Positions 27,590 through 36,355 of a stretch of DNA of 64,000 nucleotides are shown one piece after another. The first letter of the stretch is position 1; each line of letters opens with the position of its first letter. A model generated the notes under the pieces. The model did not search any database, was not told the DNA's origin, and worked only from the letters and a program-made list of their open reading frames with translations. This DNA is from Melioribacter sp051488665 (GTDB taxonomy: Bacteria; Bacteroidota; Ignavibacteria; Ignavibacteriales; Melioribacteraceae). The DNA lies in NCBI RefSeq assembly GCF_051488665.1, contig NZ_JBPSEG010000002.1:434001-498000 (forward strand), read 5' to 3'. The position numbers were made by a program, and so were the translations under genes.

Positions 27590-28698
27590 TATCTTATCTT
27601 GAACGAAGTTAAACTTATTATTGCCAGTATAATCGTAATTATATAGAAACGAACTACGATTTTGGGTTCCGCCCAATTCAATTGCTCAAAATGATGATGA
27701 ATCGGAGCCATTTTGAAAACGCGTCTGCCTTCGCCGTATTTTCTTTTAGTGTACTTGAAATAAAGTCTTTGAATAATAACCGACAGAGTTTCGGCAAAAT
27801 AGATTCCTCCGAGAATCGGAATCAGTAAATCCTTTTTAATTACGATCATCATCACGCCGAAAGCGCCGCCCAAAGCGAGCGATCCGGTATCCCCCATAAA
27901 AACGTCCGCCGGATAAAAATTGTACCATAAGAAACCGAGTCCCGCTCCGATTAGAGCGGCTATGAAAACTGTTAATTCTCCGCTGCCGGGCAAATACATT
28001 ATATTGAGATAATCGGCATAAATTACATTGCCCGTCACATAAGCGAGTATGGCAAGCGCAAGCATTACTATTATCATCGTACCGATTGCCAATCCGTCGA
28101 GCCCGTCCGTTAAATTCACCGCATTCGAAGTTGCTGTTATTATAAAAACTACCCAGGGAATGTAGAGGTAAGAAAAATCCCAGTTCAGATTCTTAAAGAA
28201 CGGCAGAGTAGTTTGAGTATTATACTGAGCAAATTCGGGCAGGTAATAAACCGCCGTTCCAACAACCAATCCGACAAAAATTTGTCCCATTAATTTATAC
28301 CGCGCAATCAGACCGGTTGGCAATTTTCTTACTACTTTCAGATAATCGTCAAGAAAACCGATAAAGCCGAGAACAATAGTCGCAAAAAGTACGAGCAGAA
28401 TAAACTTGCTTTTGATATCGCTCCATAGTAAAACAGGCACAATTACCGAAAGCAGAATAATTATTCCGCCCATTGTTGGCGTGCCCGCTTTCTTTTTGTG
28501 AGTCTTCGGACCGTCGTCTCTTATCGGCTGGTCAATCTGACTTTCTTTTAATTTTCTAATGATTTTCGGGGCAATCATAAACGACATAACAAGCGCCGTT
28601 ATTGCCGACAAAGCCGATCTGAAAGACAAAAACCGGAAGACGTCGAAGCCCGGCGGATTAAAAATTTCGTTTATGTAATCGAACAAATAATAAAACAT
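27589..28698 (-). CDS. mraY: Phospho-N-acetylmuramoyl-pentapeptide transferase
   Basis: This 369-residue membrane enzyme has about ten helices and the MraY signatures KKKAGTPTMGGIIIL (68-82), FLDDYLKVV near residue 114, NAVNLTDGLDGLAIG near residue 193, VFMGDTGSLALGGAFG near residue 272 and MAPIHHHFEQLNW near residue 330. It transfers phospho-MurNAc-pentapeptide to undecaprenyl phosphate, making lipid I. Its ATG overlaps the murF stop by one base (TAATG). Confidence 0.97.
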   Translation of the reverse strand: MFYYLFDYINEIFNPPGFDVFRFLSFRSALSAITALVMSFMIAPKIIRKLKESQIDQPIRDDGPKTHKKKAGTPTMGGIIILLSVIVPVLLWSDIKSKFILLVLFATIVLGFIGFLDDYLKVVRKLPTGLIARYKLMGQIFVGLVVGTAVYYLPEFAQYNTQTTLPFFKNLNWDFSYLYIPWVVFIITATSNAVNLTDGLDGLAIGTMIIVMLALAILAYVTGNVIYADYLNIMYLPGSGELTVFIAALIGAGLGFLWYNFYPADVFMGDTGSLALGGAFGVMMIVIKKDLLIPILGGIYFAETLSVIIQRLYFKYTKRKYGEGRRVFKMAPIHHHFEQLNWAEPKIVVRFYIITIILAIISLTSFKIR

Positions 28699-30107
28699 TA
28701 TTCAAATCTCTCTTTTATGATTTTCACAAATTCCTCCATCGCCATACCTCTCGAACCTTTTACTAGAATTACGAAGTCTTTCAGTTCTTCGTATTTCAGG
28801 TAGAGCGACAATTCTTCCCTGTTTTTAAAGTGTATGGTTTTAATTCCTCTTTTCTTTAATTCATTGCTCGTGTGTTTCATGTAATTGCCAAGCGTGAGCG
28901 CATAAAGATTTTTATCGGGTTTGAATATGCCCGCAAGTTCTTTATGTATTTTTGCCGACTGTTTTCCGAGTTCATAAATGTCGCCGAGGATAAATATTTT
29001 TTTCTTGTATCCCTTGATTTTCTTTACGAGTTTATATGCGGCTTCGACGGAAGCGGGACTCGAATTATAAGTATCGTCAATCAGAAACACGCCGGGTAAT
29101 TTAATCGCGTTAAGTCTCCCTTTCGCGGGGATAAGATTTTTCGACGCTTTATCGAGTTCTTTCACGCCAATGCCCGCATTCAACGCGACTGCGGCGGCGG
29201 AAAGAAAATTGATTGCATTAGCTTCGCCGTATAACGATAGTATAAATTCTTTGTCAATCTTTCCGTAACCGATTCTGAGTTTTGTCCTGCCGTCTTTTTC
29301 ATAGCCGGTAATTTTTCCTTTTACAACAGGTCTGTTTCGAAATCCATACGTTACGACATTCTTAAAATTTTCTTTATTCTTTTTAAGTACCGGGTCGTCA
29401 ATATTAATAAAAACTGTTCCTCCTTTTTGATCGGCTACTTTCAACAGAGCCGATTTTTCCCTGTAAACCGTTTCCCTGTTTTTTAAGAATTCAATATGAG
29501 AATCGCCAATATTGGTTATCAGCGCAAAATCGGGCTCGGCAATTCGAGCTGTATACTCGATTTCCCCGAAATGATTAGTGCCGTGTTCCAATACTACGAA
29601 TTCCGTCTTTTCGCCGGCGGACAAAAGAGTAAGCGGCACGCCGATATGGTTGTTGTTGTTTGCTTCGGTTTTAACCGTTGCAAATTTCTCTGAAAGAATC
29701 GAAGCCAGAATATCTTTGGTTGTGGTTTTCCCGTTGCTGCCCGTTATAGAAATTACCGAAGCGTTGAGTTTCTTCCGCCACTTATGCGCAATTTCGCCCA
29801 ATGCTTTCAAGGTATCGGGCACGGCTACTATTGCGGTTCGATAAGTATTGTATTCTTTCGATTCGAATATTTTTTTCAGTTTTCTTTTATTGACAACGAG
29901 GGCGTCGGCTCCTTTTTTAACGGCTTCGCCAATAAAATCGTGTCCGTCAAACCTCTCGCCTTTTATTGCAACGTAAATGCATCTGCCTTTAATTTTCCTT
30001 GTGTCGATCGAAACGTTATATTCCGGTTTATAATAATCCGGATTATAGATTTCCGCTCCGTTAAGCTCGAACAAATCTTCCAACGTTATTTTAATTTTTC
30101 GGCTCAT
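28698..30107 (-). CDS. murF: UDP-MurNAc-tripeptide--D-alanyl-D-alanine ligase
   Basis: This 469-residue Mur ligase has the N-terminal VSIDTRKIKGRCIYVAIKGERFDGHDFI typical of MurE/MurF, ITGSNGKTTTKDIL (121-134), NNNNHIGVPLTLL near residue 156 and the MurF signature DDTYNSSPASVEAA near residue 337. It adds D-Ala-D-Ala to UDP-MurNAc-tripeptide. The start overlaps the murE stop (ATGA). The D-Ala-D-Ala ligase gene ddl is not in this cluster. Confidence 0.96.
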   Translation of the reverse strand: MSRKIKITLEDLFELNGAEIYNPDYYKPEYNVSIDTRKIKGRCIYVAIKGERFDGHDFIGEAVKKGADALVVNKRKLKKIFESKEYNTYRTAIVAVPDTLKALGEIAHKWRKKLNASVISITGSNGKTTTKDILASILSEKFATVKTEANNNNHIGVPLTLLSAGEKTEFVVLEHGTNHFGEIEYTARIAEPDFALITNIGDSHIEFLKNRETVYREKSALLKVADQKGGTVFINIDDPVLKKNKENFKNVVTYGFRNRPVVKGKITGYEKDGRTKLRIGYGKIDKEFILSLYGEANAINFLSAAAVALNAGIGVKELDKASKNLIPAKGRLNAIKLPGVFLIDDTYNSSPASVEAAYKLVKKIKGYKKKIFILGDIYELGKQSAKIHKELAGIFKPDKNLYALTLGNYMKHTSNELKKRGIKTIHFKNREELSLYLKYEELKDFVILVKGSRGMAMEEFVKIIKERFE

Positions 30108-31573
30108 AGATCCAAATATTTAATAGCAGTTTCTTTATCCGAGAAATGAGTTCTAACTCCGTTTACTTCCTGATAATTCTCATGACCCTTTCCGGCAATC
30201 AGAATCACGGCATCCTTTTCGGAATTTTGTATCGCTTTTTTAATAGCCTCTTCACGGTTTTCAATGACGGAATAATTATCCTTTTTAATGCCTTTAAGAA
30301 TTTCGTCGATGATTGCCGAGGGATTCTCGGTGCGCGGATTATCCGAAGTAACAAAAACCTTGTCGCTCATTTCGGAGGCAATTCTGCCCATTACCGGTCG
30401 TTTGGATCTGTCGCGGTCGCCTCCGCAACCGAAAACCGTATAGACAGGGCGAGTATTGCCGACGATATTTCTAACGGCTTTTAACGCCTGCATAAGAGAA
30501 TCCGCAGTATGCGCGTAGTCGATTATTATTTTCTTTTCGCCTCCGGAGACCACTTCGAATCTGCCCGGAACCTGCGGCGAATTTTCAATGGCTTTAATTA
30601 TTTCGTCCGTATCGATCGACTCCAGCGCGCCAACCGCAAAAGCAGCAGCCGCATTGTAAGCGTTAAAATGACCGATCAACTTCGTGCGCAATTTGTATTC
30701 TTCATTTTTATATACAATAACGAAATCTGTTCCTTCGAGCGAATAAGATATTTCTTTAATTCTGAAGTCCGCCTTTTCGGATGCGCCGTATCTGACTACT
30801 TTTGCTTTCGTATCGCTTACAATTTCATTCGCATTCGGGTCGTCCGCATTAATAACCGCCGCGGCATTTTCGGAAAGCATGTCGAACAATATTTTTTTCG
30901 CTTTGAGATAGTTTTCAAATGTCAGATGGTAATCCATATGATCCGACGTAATATTCGTAAAAACCGCGTAATCGAAATCGAGATAATCCGCGCGGTGCAA
31001 ATCCAGAGCGTGCGACGAAACTTCCATCGAACAATATTTACATCCGGCATTAACCATTCTATCGAGCAGATAATTAATTTCATGAGACTGCGGAGTTGTG
31101 AGCATCGTCTTTATTTCTTCGCTTCCGACATAATTCGCAATAGTTCCAATCAAGCCGGCTTTACGTCCTGTATATTCAAAAAGCGATTTGAGAAAAAAAG
31201 CCGTCGTGGTTTTTCCTTTCGTGCCCGTTACTCCGACCAGTTTAATCTTTTTGGAAGGACTGCTGTAAAATCTGTCCGAAAATTCCGCCAGCGACTTTCT
31301 GCTGTCTTCAACCACAATTTTAACGGCATTGTAATGTTCAAAGATTTGGTCGGGCAATGCAGCCTGGTTTTGAAGAACTACCGCCCGGACGCCTTTATTC
31401 AAAACGTCCTGAATAAATTTATGACCGTCGGTTTTAAAACCTTCGATTGCAAAGAAGAGAGAATTTTCGTTCACATTCCGGGAATCGATCGAAATATTAG
31501 TTATCTCTTTTTCTTCGGCGTTTCCCGTTACTTGTTTTACGCGCACGTTATTTAAGAGCTCGTTTAATTTCAT
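30104..31573 (-). CDS. murE: UDP-MurNAc-L-alanyl-D-glutamate--2,6-diaminopimelate ligase
   Basis: This 489-residue Mur ligase has ISIDSRNVNENSLFFAIEG near residue 27, GTKGKTTTAFFL (117-128), TTPQSHEINYLLDRMVNAGC and EVSSHALDLHR. The amino-acid specificity loop reads SDNPRTE. DNPR is the motif of meso-diaminopimelate-adding enzymes, so the organism should have DAP-type peptidoglycan. The gene lies 1 nt downstream of the ftsI stop. Confidence 0.96.
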   Translation of the reverse strand: MKLNELLNNVRVKQVTGNAEEKEITNISIDSRNVNENSLFFAIEGFKTDGHKFIQDVLNKGVRAVVLQNQAALPDQIFEHYNAVKIVVEDSRKSLAEFSDRFYSSPSKKIKLVGVTGTKGKTTTAFFLKSLFEYTGRKAGLIGTIANYVGSEEIKTMLTTPQSHEINYLLDRMVNAGCKYCSMEVSSHALDLHRADYLDFDYAVFTNITSDHMDYHLTFENYLKAKKILFDMLSENAAAVINADDPNANEIVSDTKAKVVRYGASEKADFRIKEISYSLEGTDFVIVYKNEEYKLRTKLIGHFNAYNAAAAFAVGALESIDTDEIIKAIENSPQVPGRFEVVSGGEKKIIIDYAHTADSLMQALKAVRNIVGNTRPVYTVFGCGGDRDRSKRPVMGRIASEMSDKVFVTSDNPRTENPSAIIDEILKGIKKDNYSVIENREEAIKKAIQNSEKDAVILIAGKGHENYQEVNGVRTHFSDKETAIKYLDL

Positions 31574-31574
31574 T

Positions 31575-33596
31575 TCAGTTGAGATTCAATACTTTCTTAT
31601 TGATATTCAATTGACATTTAACATTGCAAACCGCTCCGGCGGTAATTTTGGCACCGGGTTCGATGCTTTGCGACACAACTTTTCCGCTTCCGCTAATTTT
31701 ATATTTGACGCCGAGTTCGTTTAAGATCACAATTGCATCCCGTAAATTCATATTTCTCAAATCGGGCATAACGCCTTTTTGAATGTTCTTATTAGCCGGT
31801 TTTTCGGGAAGTATCTTTTTTTCGTTTGTCGGATTAAAGAACTTATCATAATTATTTTCTTTGGCGTTGATATCTTCCGCAATCAGTTTATCAATCAATT
31901 TCTTTTTTCTGACTATTTTCTTTCTAACCGGAGCCAGATTCAAATCATACTCAAGGAGCCGATTGGCTACATTCTTAAATACAGGCGCGGCAACCAAGCC
32001 GCCGTATCTGGCAATCTCCGGCGAGTCGATTAAAATCAGGCATACAATCTGAGGATTATCAGCGGGCAAATATCCGATGAACGAAGAATTGTACTTGCCT
32101 TTAACGTACTTTCCGTCGACCAATTTTTGCGACGTGCCAGTTTTGCCGCCCGCATAGACGTAATCGAGTTGAGCCGCCGTAGCGGTGCCGTTTTCAACAA
32201 CGCCTATCATCATTTCCCGTATTTTATCCGATACTACTTTATCAATCACTCTTCTGATCTTTTTCGGTTCGGAAGCGCTGATAACTTCGCCGTTTGAATT
32301 CGTAATCTTTTCAACCACATAAGGTTTGTATAAAATTCCGCCGTTAATAAGCGCGCTGAACGCCGTTATCATTTGCAAAGGAGTTACCGAAAATTCATAT
32401 CCGAACGACATAAAAGCTTTTGAGAGCTTTGAAAAGTTCTTCGGTTTTTTCAAATAGCCTTCGGCTTCGCCGGAGATTTCGATGTAAGTCGGATTGCCAA
32501 AGCCGAAATTTCTCAAATACCTGTAAAACAGTTCGTCCGGTATGCGGGTAGATAACTTAGCCATTCCAACATTACTCGACTGTTCGAGCACTTCCCGCAC
32601 TGTGAGAATATCGTGAGGATGAGTGTCGGTAATTCTGGTTCTGTAGAAAGTAATTTTTCCGCCTTCCACGTCGATAGGCTCGTTTTCGTCAGCAAGCTTT
32701 TCATTAAACAATATCGAAAGTATAAACGGTTTTATCGTCGAACCGGGTTCGTAAGTGTCCGTAAGCGCCCGGTTTCTCCTTTCGGAGTCGGTAAAAAGAT
32801 TGTAATTTGCAGGATCGAAGTCCGGTATGTTTGCCAGAGCAAGTATGGCGCCGTTGTTCGGATTCATTATAATACCCACGCCCGAATTGCCGTTGTATTT
32901 TTTAATGCCGGCAATTAGCTCTTCCTGTAAAATTTTTTGATAAGTTTTATTTATTGTAAGAACCACATTATTTCCGGGCGAGGGCGGGACGGAATGTTTT
33001 TCGTCCACCGAAATTATTTTACCCAAAACGTCTCTTTCGAAAAGATATCTGCCGTCCTTTCCGGTAAGAATGTCGTCATAAACTTTTTCGATGCCTTCGA
33101 CGCCTTTCAATTCCCTGTTGACATAACCGATAAGATGAGCCGCAAGATTTCCGTACGGGTAGACGCGCGTAAAATCTTCTTCGTAAAAGAAACCGTCTAT
33201 AATCAGTTTCTTGAGTTCGAACGCTTTGGACATAGGCACTTTTTTTGCGATACAAACGTTGCGCTTGCCGTTGCGTATAATTCTTTTATAATAAGAAACC
33301 GGTTTGCCTAACGTTTTCGAAAACGCTTTCGATATTGTGTCTATTTTGGATTCATTCATCATCCTGGTATCGACGAAGAACGATACGTTGTCCCGCGTAA
33401 ACGATAAGACTTCGCCGTTACTGTCTTTAATAACTCCTCTTTCGGCCTTGATTATTCTGGGTTTGTTCTGCTGGCGTTCGGCGATTAAAGTATAGTACTC
33501 GTTTTTAAGTATTTGTATCGAAAAAAGTTTAGCCAGCAAAAGCAGAAAAAAGAGGAAAACAAATCCGGTTATAATCAAAGCTCTCGAATTAATCAT
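31575..33596 (-). CDS. ftsI: Class B penicillin-binding protein FtsI with PASTA domain
   Basis: This 673-residue protein has an N-terminal membrane anchor (about 6-28), a PBP dimer domain (about 45-200) and a transpeptidase domain with S286-TIK (SxxK), SSN at 340-342 and KTG at 485-487. A single PASTA domain (about 606-668, MPDLRNMNLRDAIVILNELGVKYKI) ends it, as in PBP2x/SpoVD and in Bacteroidota FtsI. It cross-links septal peptidoglycan with FtsW. The start overlaps the last 8 nt of the ftsL-like gene. Confidence 0.95.
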   Translation of the reverse strand: MINSRALIITGFVFLFFLLLLAKLFSIQILKNEYYTLIAERQQNKPRIIKAERGVIKDSNGEVLSFTRDNVSFFVDTRMMNESKIDTISKAFSKTLGKPVSYYKRIIRNGKRNVCIAKKVPMSKAFELKKLIIDGFFYEEDFTRVYPYGNLAAHLIGYVNRELKGVEGIEKVYDDILTGKDGRYLFERDVLGKIISVDEKHSVPPSPGNNVVLTINKTYQKILQEELIAGIKKYNGNSGVGIIMNPNNGAILALANIPDFDPANYNLFTDSERRNRALTDTYEPGSTIKPFILSILFNEKLADENEPIDVEGGKITFYRTRITDTHPHDILTVREVLEQSSNVGMAKLSTRIPDELFYRYLRNFGFGNPTYIEISGEAEGYLKKPKNFSKLSKAFMSFGYEFSVTPLQMITAFSALINGGILYKPYVVEKITNSNGEVISASEPKKIRRVIDKVVSDKIREMMIGVVENGTATAAQLDYVYAGGKTGTSQKLVDGKYVKGKYNSSFIGYLPADNPQIVCLILIDSPEIARYGGLVAAPVFKNVANRLLEYDLNLAPVRKKIVRKKKLIDKLIAEDINAKENNYDKFFNPTNEKKILPEKPANKNIQKGVMPDLRNMNLRDAIVILNELGVKYKISGSGKVVSQSIEPGAKITAGAVCNVKCQLNINKKVLNLN

Positions 33597-33909
33597 ATTT
33601 TTCTTGCAATATTTTTTCGAGCTGTTCTATTTGATATTTATCCACACGTATTGTGTTTAGATTTTCAATAGGGCTTAACATTCCGAGAGTGTCTTTAGCA
33701 ATTTTTACAATCCTTTCTTCCGAACTTAATTTTTGTATTTCGACCGTATTCATTTCGATACGGTTCAGTTTTTCGTTGAGCAATTCGGTCTTGGTAATTT
33801 TTTCGCGCGTCATATTTTTGATTTCGTTGACCGTAGCGACGTGCAGAAAAATCAAAAATGCAAAAACAAATACTATAAAGATGAAACGTATTGTAGACGA
33901 TCTGCTCAT
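33589..33909 (-). CDS. ftsL: FtsL-like divisome protein
   Basis: This 106-residue protein has one membrane helix near the N-terminus (about 8-27, IRFIFIVFVFAFLIFLHVATV) followed by a heptad-like segment (about 33-65, MTREKITKTELLNEKLNRIEMNTVEIQKL) that should form a coiled coil. It then has IVKIAKDTLGMLSPIENL, similar to the FtsL C-terminal region. Size, topology and position between rsmH and ftsI identify it as FtsL, which pairs with FtsB and FtsQ. Sequence alone would not be enough. Confidence 0.82.
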   Translation of the reverse strand: MSRSSTIRFIFIVFVFAFLIFLHVATVNEIKNMTREKITKTELLNEKLNRIEMNTVEIQKLSSEERIVKIAKDTLGMLSPIENLNTIRVDKYQIEQLEKILQEKYD

Positions 33910-33910
33910 A

Positions 33911-34831
33911 TTAAATCCTCTCGGCAGCTCTTAATTTTGCGCTTCTTGCGCGACGGTTTTTTGCAATTTCTTCTTCTGCCGGCGCAATCGGTTTTGTATT
34001 GACCAATTTGAGTCGTGCTTCTTTACCGCAGACGCAAATCGGGCTTTGAGGCGGACATACGCACTCGAGGGTTTCATATTTAAACTTTTCTTTTACAATT
34101 CTGTCCTCGAGCGAATGGAAAGTAATTATTACTATTCTGCCCCCTTTATTGAGCAAGTCGATCGACTTGTCGAGAAAAATTTCGAGTTCTTCCAGTTCGT
34201 TGTTAACATAAATCCGGAGAGCCTGAAATACGCGCGCAAGGGATTTATTGAGAAATTTGGGCGGCGTCAATTCGGCAATTATGTTTTTTAACTGGTTTGA
34301 TGTTTCAAATTTATTGGTCTTCCTGTATTCCGCAATTTTCCTGGCAATCTGTCTCGATTTTTTTTCTTCGCCGTATTTGAAAATAATATCCGCCAATTCT
34401 TCTTCCGAAGCGTTATTCAACAGCTCGGCCGCAGTAATGCCTTCCGACTTATTCATCCTCAGATCAAGGGGCGAATCCTCTCTGAAAGTAAAACCTTTTT
34501 CAGGATCGTCGAGTTGCAGAGAAGATACCCCGAGATCTAAAAAGATGCCGTCAAACATTTCAATGAACTCGATTTTTGCGATAACGTCTATATTCGTAAA
34601 AGACGTATTATAGACGATATATCTGGATTCGTTTTTAAAAAAATTTTTGCAATAGTTGAACGCTTCAAAATCTTTATCCGTAGCAACGAGCTTTCCCCTG
34701 TCGCTCAAAGAATTCAAAATTTCCCCTGCGTGTCCGCCGTAGCCTGCCGTACCTTCAAAGTAAGCGCCGTCTTTGTTCCATACCAATAACTCCACGCTCT
34801 CCTTCAGGAGAACCGGTTCGTGTCGACTCAT
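33911..34831 (-). CDS. rsmH: 16S rRNA m4C1402 methyltransferase RsmH
   Basis: This 306-residue protein has HEPVLLKESVELL (4-16), YFEGTAGYGGHAGEIL at 24-39 (SAM-binding motif I), FDGIFLDLGVSSLQLDDPEKGFTFREDSPLDLRM near residue 93 and IITFHSLEDRIVKEKFK near residue 225. It methylates N4 of C1402 in 16S rRNA with SAM. Its ATG overlaps the mraZ stop by four bases (ATGA), the usual arrangement at the head of the dcw cluster. Confidence 0.97.
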   Translation of the reverse strand: MSRHEPVLLKESVELLVWNKDGAYFEGTAGYGGHAGEILNSLSDRGKLVATDKDFEAFNYCKNFFKNESRYIVYNTSFTNIDVIAKIEFIEMFDGIFLDLGVSSLQLDDPEKGFTFREDSPLDLRMNKSEGITAAELLNNASEEELADIIFKYGEEKKSRQIARKIAEYRKTNKFETSNQLKNIIAELTPPKFLNKSLARVFQALRIYVNNELEELEIFLDKSIDLLNKGGRIVIITFHSLEDRIVKEKFKYETLECVCPPQSPICVCGKEARLKLVNTKPIAPAEEEIAKNRRARSAKLRAAERI

Positions 34832-35277
34832 TTTTTCTTATTCGACATTACCTGTTTTGCAATTTCGGCAAACGATAATGTATTTTCTTTCTTATGCGCT
34901 TCGTAAACTGCGGGGTTCCAGATTTCGATTTTCTTGTTTTGTCCCAGAATAAGCACATCCTTTTCGATTTCGGCAAACTCGATCAGCTTTTTCGGAATAA
35001 GCAGCCGCGATTGCGAGTCGAGTTTGTCTTCCGAGGCATACTCGAACAAAAGCCTTTTGAATATCGATTCTTCCGGGTCGAAATCGTCAAGTTGATTGAT
35101 ACGCGGTAGCACTTCTTCGCGCCATAAGTCGAGCGGATACAAATCGATGCATTGTACGATTCCTCTTGTCATCACAAACGTCTCGTTGGCAGCTTCGTTG
35201 ATATACTTCCTGAACTTGGACGGTATACTCACCCTCCCTTTGGCATCCATCGAATATGTGAAGCTACCTATAAACAT
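34828..35277 (-). CDS. mraZ: Transcriptional regulator MraZ
   Basis: This 149-residue protein has two AbrB-like swapped-hairpin domains, each with the DxxxR motif: D11-AKG-R15 (DAKGRVSIPSKFR) and D87-SQS-R91 (DSQSRLLIPKKL). MraZ forms a ring and binds tandem direct repeats upstream of its own gene to control the dcw operon. Three such repeats lie at 35284-35309, right in front of this gene. The ATG is at 35277. Confidence 0.96.
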   Translation of the reverse strand: MFIGSFTYSMDAKGRVSIPSKFRKYINEAANETFVMTRGIVQCIDLYPLDLWREEVLPRINQLDDFDPEESIFKRLLFEYASEDKLDSQSRLLIPKKLIEFAEIEKDVLILGQNKKIEIWNPAVYEAHKKENTLSFAEIAKQVMSNKKK

Positions 35278-35283
35278 ATTTCT

Positions 35284-35309
35284 CCACTTTTACACACTTT
35301 TTACCACTT
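35284..35309 (-). promoter_or_regulatory. MraZ operator: three AAGTGK direct repeats at 10-nt spacing
   Basis: On the minus strand AAGTGG (35309-35304), AAGTGT (35299-35294) and AAGTGG (35289-35284) repeat with an exact 10-nt period. They lie between the -10 element and the mraZ start codon. This matches the known MraZ box type (AAAGTGK plus three bases, or TGGG boxes, at about 10-nt period). Confidence 0.85.
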
Positions 35310-35314
35310 GGGTG

Positions 35315-35345
35315 CAAAATAACTGTTTTTATATGGGATTGTCAA
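35315..35345 (-). promoter_or_regulatory. Promoter of the dcw cluster
   Basis: On the minus strand a perfect TTGACA (35345-35340) is followed after 17 nt by TTATTTTG (35322-35315), close to the Bacteroidota -10 TAnnTTTG. Transcription would start near 35308, inside the first MraZ box. Confidence 0.75.
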
Positions 35346-35369
35346 GACATTTTTCCAAAAAAAATAAAA

Positions 35370-35396
35370 ATATCCGCATTCGTGTGATGCGGATAT
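35370..35396 (-). terminator. Intrinsic terminator after tRNA-Thr
   Basis: A perfect 10-bp stem (ATATCCGCAT/ATGCGGATAT) with a 7-nt loop is followed on the minus strand by a T-rich tract (35369-35355). It ends the HU-TPR-AURKAIP1-tRNA unit and insulates the dcw promoter. Confidence 0.88.
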
Positions 35397-35456
35397 TCCG
35401 GGGTAAAAATTAATTGTTGAGGAGAATGAATAGAAATATCGGAAGGAAAAAACTTG

Positions 35457-35529
35457 AGCCATCTGGGGGACTTGAACCCCCGACCCGCGCATTACGAATG
35501 CGCTGCTCTACCAACTGAGCTAAGATGGC
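35457..35529 (-). tRNA. tRNA-Thr (anticodon CGT)
   Basis: The minus strand folds as a 73-nt tRNA with acceptor stem GCCATCT/AGATGGC, D-arm TAGCTCAGTTGGTAGAGCA, anticodon stem GCGCA/TGCGC with loop TTCGTAA (anticodon CGT, codon ACG), and T-arm GGGGG-TTCAAGT-CCCCC. No CCA is encoded. It lies 23 nt downstream of the AURKAIP1-like gene and is probably processed from the same transcript. Confidence 0.95.
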
Positions 35530-35552
35530 TTATTTTTTAACTTATATAAATC

Positions 35553-35648
35553 TTATCTTAATTTCTTTTTATGACGATTCTTACGAAGTCTTTTTTTACG
35601 CTTGTGCGTCGCCATTTTATGACGTTTTCTCTTTCTACCGCAGGGCAT
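35553..35648 (-). CDS. AURKAIP1/COX24-domain small basic protein (putative ribosomal protein)
   Basis: This 31-residue protein begins MPCGRKRKRHKMATHKRKKR and is made up of more than 60 percent Lys, Arg and His. It matches the short Bacteroidota proteins annotated as AURKAIP1/COX24 domain, whose mitochondrial relative mS38 is a ribosomal subunit; the mycobacterial bS22 is a similar small protein. A role as a small-subunit ribosomal protein is inferred from that family. It has a clear ribosome binding site (AAGGAG, 8 nt before the ATG). It starts 14 nt after the zinc-ribbon/TPR gene and is followed by tRNA-Thr. Confidence 0.88.
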   Translation of the reverse strand: MPCGRKRKRHKMATHKRKKRLRKNRHKKKLR

Positions 35649-35662
35649 TTATTTTCTCCTTT

Positions 35663-36355
35663 TTAATGTGAATTAATCAATTCCTGAGCTCTTTTACCGA
35701 TATTGTTGTTCGGATTAATTTCGACGGCTTTTCTCCACCACTCGACCGCTTCGTCGTGTTTGCCCGAAGTCAAACTAACGATTCCCAGATTGAGATGCGC
35801 AATCTGATGCTTCGGATCGTACTTGAGAGCTTCTTTCATCCATTTCTCGGCTTCGGGATAATTTTGCAGGTCATAATAACAAACGCCCATATCCACCAGC
35901 ACGTCAGGATTAGAAGGATCGAGCTTAAGATATTCTTTGTACCTGTCGATTGCTTTTTGTTTAAATCCCGAATCGTTCAGCATATGAGCCAGAGTAAGAA
36001 TTTTTTCTTTATCCGCCGGATTTGTTTTGAGTTCATTTTCAAGGGCGTTGATTTGTTGAAGATTCGACAAGTCTACGCCTTTATGAACGTCCTCAAAACT
36101 CTGGGCGGTATTTTGAGCGACCTCCGGCTCGTCGAATACACCGGAATAATAAAGAATAACTCCGCCTGCAACAATCAGTAAAAGAACAATATATAAAATC
36201 TTATTAAAACTAAGTTCTTTTTCTCCGGGGGAATTACTTTCCGGATTTTTTTCTTTTTTAGTTTTCCCCGCTTTGGCGCCGCAGTATGGACAATAGACGA
36301 ATTCTTTTTCGAGCTTTTCTCCGCATACGATGCAATTTTTTGTTTCGTTACTCAT
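35663..36355 (-). CDS. Zinc-ribbon, membrane-anchored TPR protein
   Basis: This 230-residue protein has an N-terminal zinc ribbon with two CxxC pairs (CIVCGEKL and CPYCGAKAG, residues 8-29), a charged linker, a membrane helix near 52-72 (LYIVLLLIVAGGVILYYSGVF) and a C-terminal domain of about three TPR repeats (about 105-225, for example PDVLVDMGVCYYDLQNYPEAEKWMKEAL). I do not recognise a named family. The TPRs suggest protein-protein contacts, probably outside the cytoplasmic membrane if the helix spans it. It overlaps the HU stop by 8 nt. Confidence 0.8.
   Translation of the reverse strand: MSNETKNCIVCGEKLEKEFVYCPYCGAKAGKTKKEKNPESNSPGEKELSFNKILYIVLLLIVAGGVILYYSGVFDEPEVAQNTAQSFEDVHKGVDLSNLQQINALENELKTNPADKEKILTLAHMLNDSGFKQKAIDRYKEYLKLDPSNPDVLVDMGVCYYDLQNYPEAEKWMKEALKYDPKHQIAHLNLGIVSLTSGKHDEAVEWWRKAVEINPNNNIGKRAQELINSH

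Noticed and set aside
26243..27676. Longer murD start at 27676
   Set aside because: It would overlap mraY by 88 nt and add 29 residues that are not MurD-like; the ATG at 27589 overlaps the mraY stop as TAATG.
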